A DNA stretch of 64,000 nt from the NCBI GenBank assembly GCA_013213785.1, contig JABSPZ010000007.1:62001-126000 (forward strand), given 5' to 3'. Shown here in pieces: positions 60,952 through 64,000 of this stretch. The notes beneath the pieces were generated by a model. That model was not told the DNA's origin. It saw nothing but the letters and a program-made list of their open reading frames with translations, and ran no database searches. The stretch's first letter is position 1. Each line of letters opens with the position of its first letter. Source of the DNA: Henriciella sp. GTDB taxonomy: Bacteria; Pseudomonadota; Alphaproteobacteria; Caulobacterales; Hyphomonadaceae. Both the position numbers and the translations under genes were made by a program.

Positions 60952-61512
60952 CTATTGCCCAGCATTCAGGCGGAAACGTCGCCCTTCGCGATTGTACTGA
61001 AGTTGAGTGTCGGTCAGGTCAAAGCCGACGATGATTTCAAAGTTGGCGGCTGACACAGAGTCGTCGGCACGCGGAATGATGATCCGCTGAAGAATTTCGG
61101 TTTCTCCGACCACAGGTCCGTCTGAGAAATCTGCAGACACGGTGAAGTGCTCTTTCTGGAGGACTTTCCCGCTGCGACGTGTCACGGCAACCCAGTAGCC
61201 ATAGTCGTGACGATCACCGATTGCGGCTGGTCCCTTCCCAAACGCAAAATCAATCTCAACCTCGGCGCGCACCGGGTCCGTTCCCGCATAACGACAGAAC
61301 AATCGAACATCGACGATTTCGCCAGTGAATTCGACGTTTGAAAACAATTGCTCGTCATTCTTGAAGTCTACGACGCGCGATGCGTTATAAATGCTTCCAG
61401 CAGGCGGGCATGTCCCAGAGTTTTGGCGCGTATCAAGCGCGCTACCAATTCCAGAACTCGATCGGCAGGCGCCAATCGCCAAAGCGAGGATCGAAAGGGC
61501 GATGATTCGCAT
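60952..61512 (-). CDS. Hypothetical lipoprotein
   Basis: A 186-residue lipoprotein with lipobox Ala-Ile-Gly-Ala-Cys (Cys16). The mature domain is beta-rich ('RVVDFKNDEQLFSNVEFTGE', 'LFCRYAGTDPVRAEVEIDFA', 'WVAVTRRSGKVLQKEHFTVS') with one further Cys pair. It resembles no family that I can name, though a beta-sandwich is likely. Start at MRIIALSIL; the frame extends 15 codons earlier without a site. It ends 17 bases before the argS start and may be cotranscribed. Confidence 0.75.
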   Translation of the reverse strand: MRIIALSILALAIGACRSSSGIGSALDTRQNSGTCPPAGSIYNASRVVDFKNDEQLFSNVEFTGEIVDVRLFCRYAGTDPVRAEVEIDFAFGKGPAAIGDRHDYGYWVAVTRRSGKVLQKEHFTVSADFSDGPVVGETEILQRIIIPRADDSVSAANFEIIVGFDLTDTQLQYNREGRRFRLNAGQ

Positions 61513-61638
61513 ATGTGATGCCTTGTCACTCTTGGCCTCGCCACCGAGGCTATCCATTTACTGCTGAGAGTGTTACCGGGCGAAGAGACGGCGCGCAACG
61601 CCCTATCTGCGTCGTAATTGTGAGGACAGTGTAAGGTT

Positions 61639-62580
61639 ATGAAGCCGCTGACAATTCTCCTCGCCGCGCCGCGCGGCTTTTGTGCTGGTGTCGACCGGGC
61701 CATCCAAATTGTTGAAGAGGCGCTGACCAAGTGGGGCGCCCCTGTCTATGTGCGGCACGAAATCGTCCACAATCAACACGTTGTCTCGCGTCTTGAAGAC
61801 CTCGGGGCGGTGTTTGTCGAAGAACTAGATGAATGCCCTGACGATCGTCCCGTTGTGTTCTCAGCACATGGTGTCCCGAAATCCGTTCCCGCCGCAGCGG
61901 CAGCGCGCGAGATGGTCTATGTCGACGCCACGTGCCCCCTCGTATCGAAAGTACATGTTGAGGCAGCGCGTCACAGCAAGGATGGCAAAGAGATCGTCTT
62001 GATCGGCCATGAAGGCCATCCAGAGGTGATCGGAACAATGGGCCAGCTCCCTGACGGGGCCATCACGTTGATTGAAACGGTCGAGGATGTCGCGGCTTAT
62101 ACGCCGCGCAACCCAGACAATGTCGCCTTCGTGACGCAAACAACGCTGAGCGTCGACGACACAGCCGAAATTGTGGCCGCGCTACAGAAACGGTTCCCAT
62201 CCATCAGTGTCCCGCACAAAGAAGACATTTGTTACGCCACCACGAATCGCCAGGAAGCGGTGAAGGTGATGGCGGAGTGCGCAGACCTCTTCCTGGTAAT
62301 TGGCGCTGAGACATCTTCCAATTCTAAGCGCCTGGTTGATGTCGCGCTTCGTGCAGGCTGCCCTCAGGCGCATTTGGTCGCCAGTGCAGAGAACATTGAT
62401 TGGACCTGGTTTGAAGGGGTTGAAACGCTCGGCCTCACTGCCGGTGCAAGCGCGCCAGAAGACTTGGTGCAGGGCCTGATCGCCGCTTGCCGGGCCCGGT
62501 TTGAGATCACTGTTGAGGAAATTACGACCGCAACCGAGAGTGTCGTCTTCAAACTCCCGCGTGTGCTCGAGCGTACATAA
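61639..62580 (+). CDS. ispH: 4-hydroxy-3-methylbut-2-enyl diphosphate reductase
   Basis: Last enzyme of the non-mevalonate isoprenoid pathway, holding a [4Fe-4S] cluster. The three cluster Cys lie in '[20 protein letters not shown]' (Cys15), [13 protein letters not shown] and later in AGCPQAHLV-region text. The substrate His and Glu residues appear in [21 protein letters not shown] and [14 protein letters not shown]. The 313-residue length fits. GTAAGGTT precedes the ATG. Stand-alone gene. Confidence 0.96.
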   Translation: MKPLTILLAAPRGFCAGVDRAIQIVEEALTKWGAPVYVRHEIVHNQHVVSRLEDLGAVFVEELDECPDDRPVVFSAHGVPKSVPAAAAAREMVYVDATCPLVSKVHVEAARHSKDGKEIVLIGHEGHPEVIGTMGQLPDGAITLIETVEDVAAYTPRNPDNVAFVTQTTLSVDDTAEIVAALQKRFPSISVPHKEDICYATTNRQEAVKVMAECADLFLVIGAETSSNSKRLVDVALRAGCPQAHLVASAENIDWTWFEGVETLGLTAGASAPEDLVQGLIAACRARFEITVEEITTATESVVFKLPRVLERT

Positions 62581-62686
62581 GGCCCGCTATTCTTATAAAC
62601 CGCGACAGAGCGGCGATTGCGACTCTTCCGGGCGGGCGCTATAGCCCTGCGCAAATCTCCAGAATCATCTCGATCGGACCCCGACT

Positions 62687-63988
62687 ATGATCCCACGCTA
62701 TGCTCGCCCCGCCATGACCACCATTTGGGAGCCTGAAAGCAAGTACGGCATCTGGCTTGAAATCGAGACGCTCGCTGCCGAAGCGATGGAAGAGCTCGGT
62801 CAAATCCCAGCTGGCACCAGCGCTGTGGTCCGAGAAAAAGGCGCGTTCGAAGTCGCCCGCATCGACGAAATCGAGGCTGAGGTGAAGCATGACGTGATCG
62901 CCTTCCTGACGAATGTGGCGGAACATGTCGGTGAGCCCGCCCGCTTCCTGCATAAAGGCATGACCAGCTCTGATGTGCTCGACACCTGCCTGAATGTTCA
63001 ACTGGTCCGCGCGACAGACTTGATGATGGAAGGCTTGGACCGCGTCCTCGCTGCTTTGGAAAAGCGGGCCTTTGAGCACAAGCTAACCCCAACCATCGGG
63101 CGCAGCCACGGCATCCACGCTGAGCCAACCACGTTTGGCATCAAGCTCGCCACCTTCCATGCTGAGTTTCAGCGCGCCAAGCGTCGTCTTGAAACCGCCC
63201 GCGAAGAAATCGCGACATGCGCAATCTCTGGCGCGGTTGGCACCTTCGCCAATATTGATCCACGCATCGAAGAGTATGTCGCGAAGAAGTTGGACCTGAC
63301 ACCTGAGCCGGTCTCAACCCAAGTCATTCCGCGCGACCGGCACGCCGCTTATTTCGCAGCGCTCGGTGTCATCGCGTCTTCGATCGAACGCCTCGCGGTT
63401 GAGATCCGTCATCTCCAGCGCACCGAGCTGTATGAAGCCGAAGAGTTCTTCTCCAAGGGCCAAAAAGGTTCGTCGGCCATGCCGCACAAGCGCAATCCAG
63501 TGCTGACCGAAAACCTGACAGGTTTGGCCCGTCTCGTCCGGATGGCTGTGGTCCCTGCAATGGAGAATGTGGCGCTCTGGCATGAACGTGACATTTCGCA
63601 TTCCTCTGTTGAGCGCGGGATTGGCCCAGACACCACTATCCATCTCGACTTCGCATTGCACCGCCTCGCGGGCGTCATCGAGAACTTGCTTGTCTATCCA
63701 GAGAATATGCAAGCTGTGATGGACAAAATGGGTGGTCTACACAATTCACAGCGCGTGCTCCTCGCGCTCGTCGAAGCCGGCAACAGCCGCGAGGATAGCT
63801 ATCGCATGGTTCAGCGTAACGCGATGAAAACCTGGGCGGGCGAAGGCGCGTTTCTGGATCATCTAAAAGCCGACGCCGACGTCACCGCGAAGCTTTCAAA
63901 CGAAAAGCTCGAGAGCCTATTCGATGACGCCTACCACTTCCAACGTGTCGACTACATTTTCGACCGCGTGTTCGGAACCAGTTCATAA
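62687..63988 (+). CDS. purB: Adenylosuccinate lyase
   Basis: Acts twice in purine synthesis, releasing fumarate from SAICAR and adenylosuccinate. 433 residues, fumarase/aspartase superfamily. Signatures: MIPRYARPAMTTIWEPESKY at the start, 'MTSSDVLDTCLNVQLVRATD', GRSHGIHAEPTTFGIKLA (catalytic His) and the flexible loop GSSAMPHKRNPVLTENLTG. The stop lies 12 bases before the window end. Stand-alone housekeeping gene 106 bases after ispH. Confidence 0.97.
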   Translation: MIPRYARPAMTTIWEPESKYGIWLEIETLAAEAMEELGQIPAGTSAVVREKGAFEVARIDEIEAEVKHDVIAFLTNVAEHVGEPARFLHKGMTSSDVLDTCLNVQLVRATDLMMEGLDRVLAALEKRAFEHKLTPTIGRSHGIHAEPTTFGIKLATFHAEFQRAKRRLETAREEIATCAISGAVGTFANIDPRIEEYVAKKLDLTPEPVSTQVIPRDRHAAYFAALGVIASSIERLAVEIRHLQRTELYEAEEFFSKGQKGSSAMPHKRNPVLTENLTGLARLVRMAVVPAMENVALWHERDISHSSVERGIGPDTTIHLDFALHRLAGVIENLLVYPENMQAVMDKMGGLHNSQRVLLALVEAGNSREDSYRMVQRNAMKTWAGEGAFLDHLKADADVTAKLSNEKLESLFDDAYHFQRVDYIFDRVFGTSS

Positions 63989-64000
63989 CGCGAGTGTGAT

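Overview
The window is chromosomal DNA from an alphaproteobacterium of the Caulobacterales/Maricaulales type (Hyphomonadaceae-like). The main evidence is a canonical CtrA with Asp51 and a C-terminal Ala-Ala, SciP, a ChvI regulator, the alphaproteobacterial hisS-hisZ-hisG order, a DUF1491 protein, and many small lipoproteins and periplasmic proteins. Base composition is even. I saw no rRNA, tRNA, insertion sequence, prophage or CRISPR array.

Layout. 1-11.5 kb: an oligopeptide-binding lipoprotein cut by the window edge, prfC, several small conserved unknowns, a membrane histidine kinase, a LemA/DUF2207 pair and argD. 11.5-21 kb: an orphan plus-strand terminator that probably ends a small RNA, the hisS-hisZ-hisG operon, a diguanylate cyclase, chvI without chvG followed by a frameshifted lipoprotein, and a TPP-dependent enzyme. 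21-34.5 kb: a K+ channel/acyl-CoA synthetase pair, an outer-membrane barrel whose 3' UTR looks like a small RNA, ygfZ-tag-lipoprotein, a FabH-like synthase, a Fur-like regulator lacking expected metal ligands, a YjhX-type protein behind a highly structured leader, a desaturase and an esterase. 34.6-42.6 kb: sciP, a strongly reduced set of flagellar rotor genes (mini-FliF, FliG, FliH N-terminus, FliN), a broken hydrolase with a divergent LytTR regulator, then flhF-flhG and ctrA. 42.7-64 kb: a large PKD/propeller lipoprotein, a TauD-type dioxygenase, an HD hydrolase with a NrtR-like regulator, a rhomboid protease, an acyl-CoA dehydrogenase with two SDR genes (one broken), ompW, zur with a thioesterase, a dienoyl-CoA isomerase-like protein, argS, ispH and purB.

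The most interesting region is 34.6-41.7 kb. The flagellar parts that contact the export apparatus are missing: FliF has lost RBM1, RBM2 and the beta-collar, and FliH has lost its FliI-binding C-terminus. The rotor-switch parts are kept: the FliF FliG-binding tail, FliG with its torque-helix charges, and FliN. FlhF has a degenerate GTPase site while FlhG is intact. The neighbours sciP and ctrA are those of a normal Caulobacter-type fliF locus. I infer either a selectively reduced flagellar relic or a repurposed membrane-ring/switch complex tied to the CtrA cell-cycle circuit.

Three other genes carry apparent disabling changes (a TGA, a TAG and a TA-repeat frameshift). These may be recent pseudogenes, a phase-variable locus or assembly errors.
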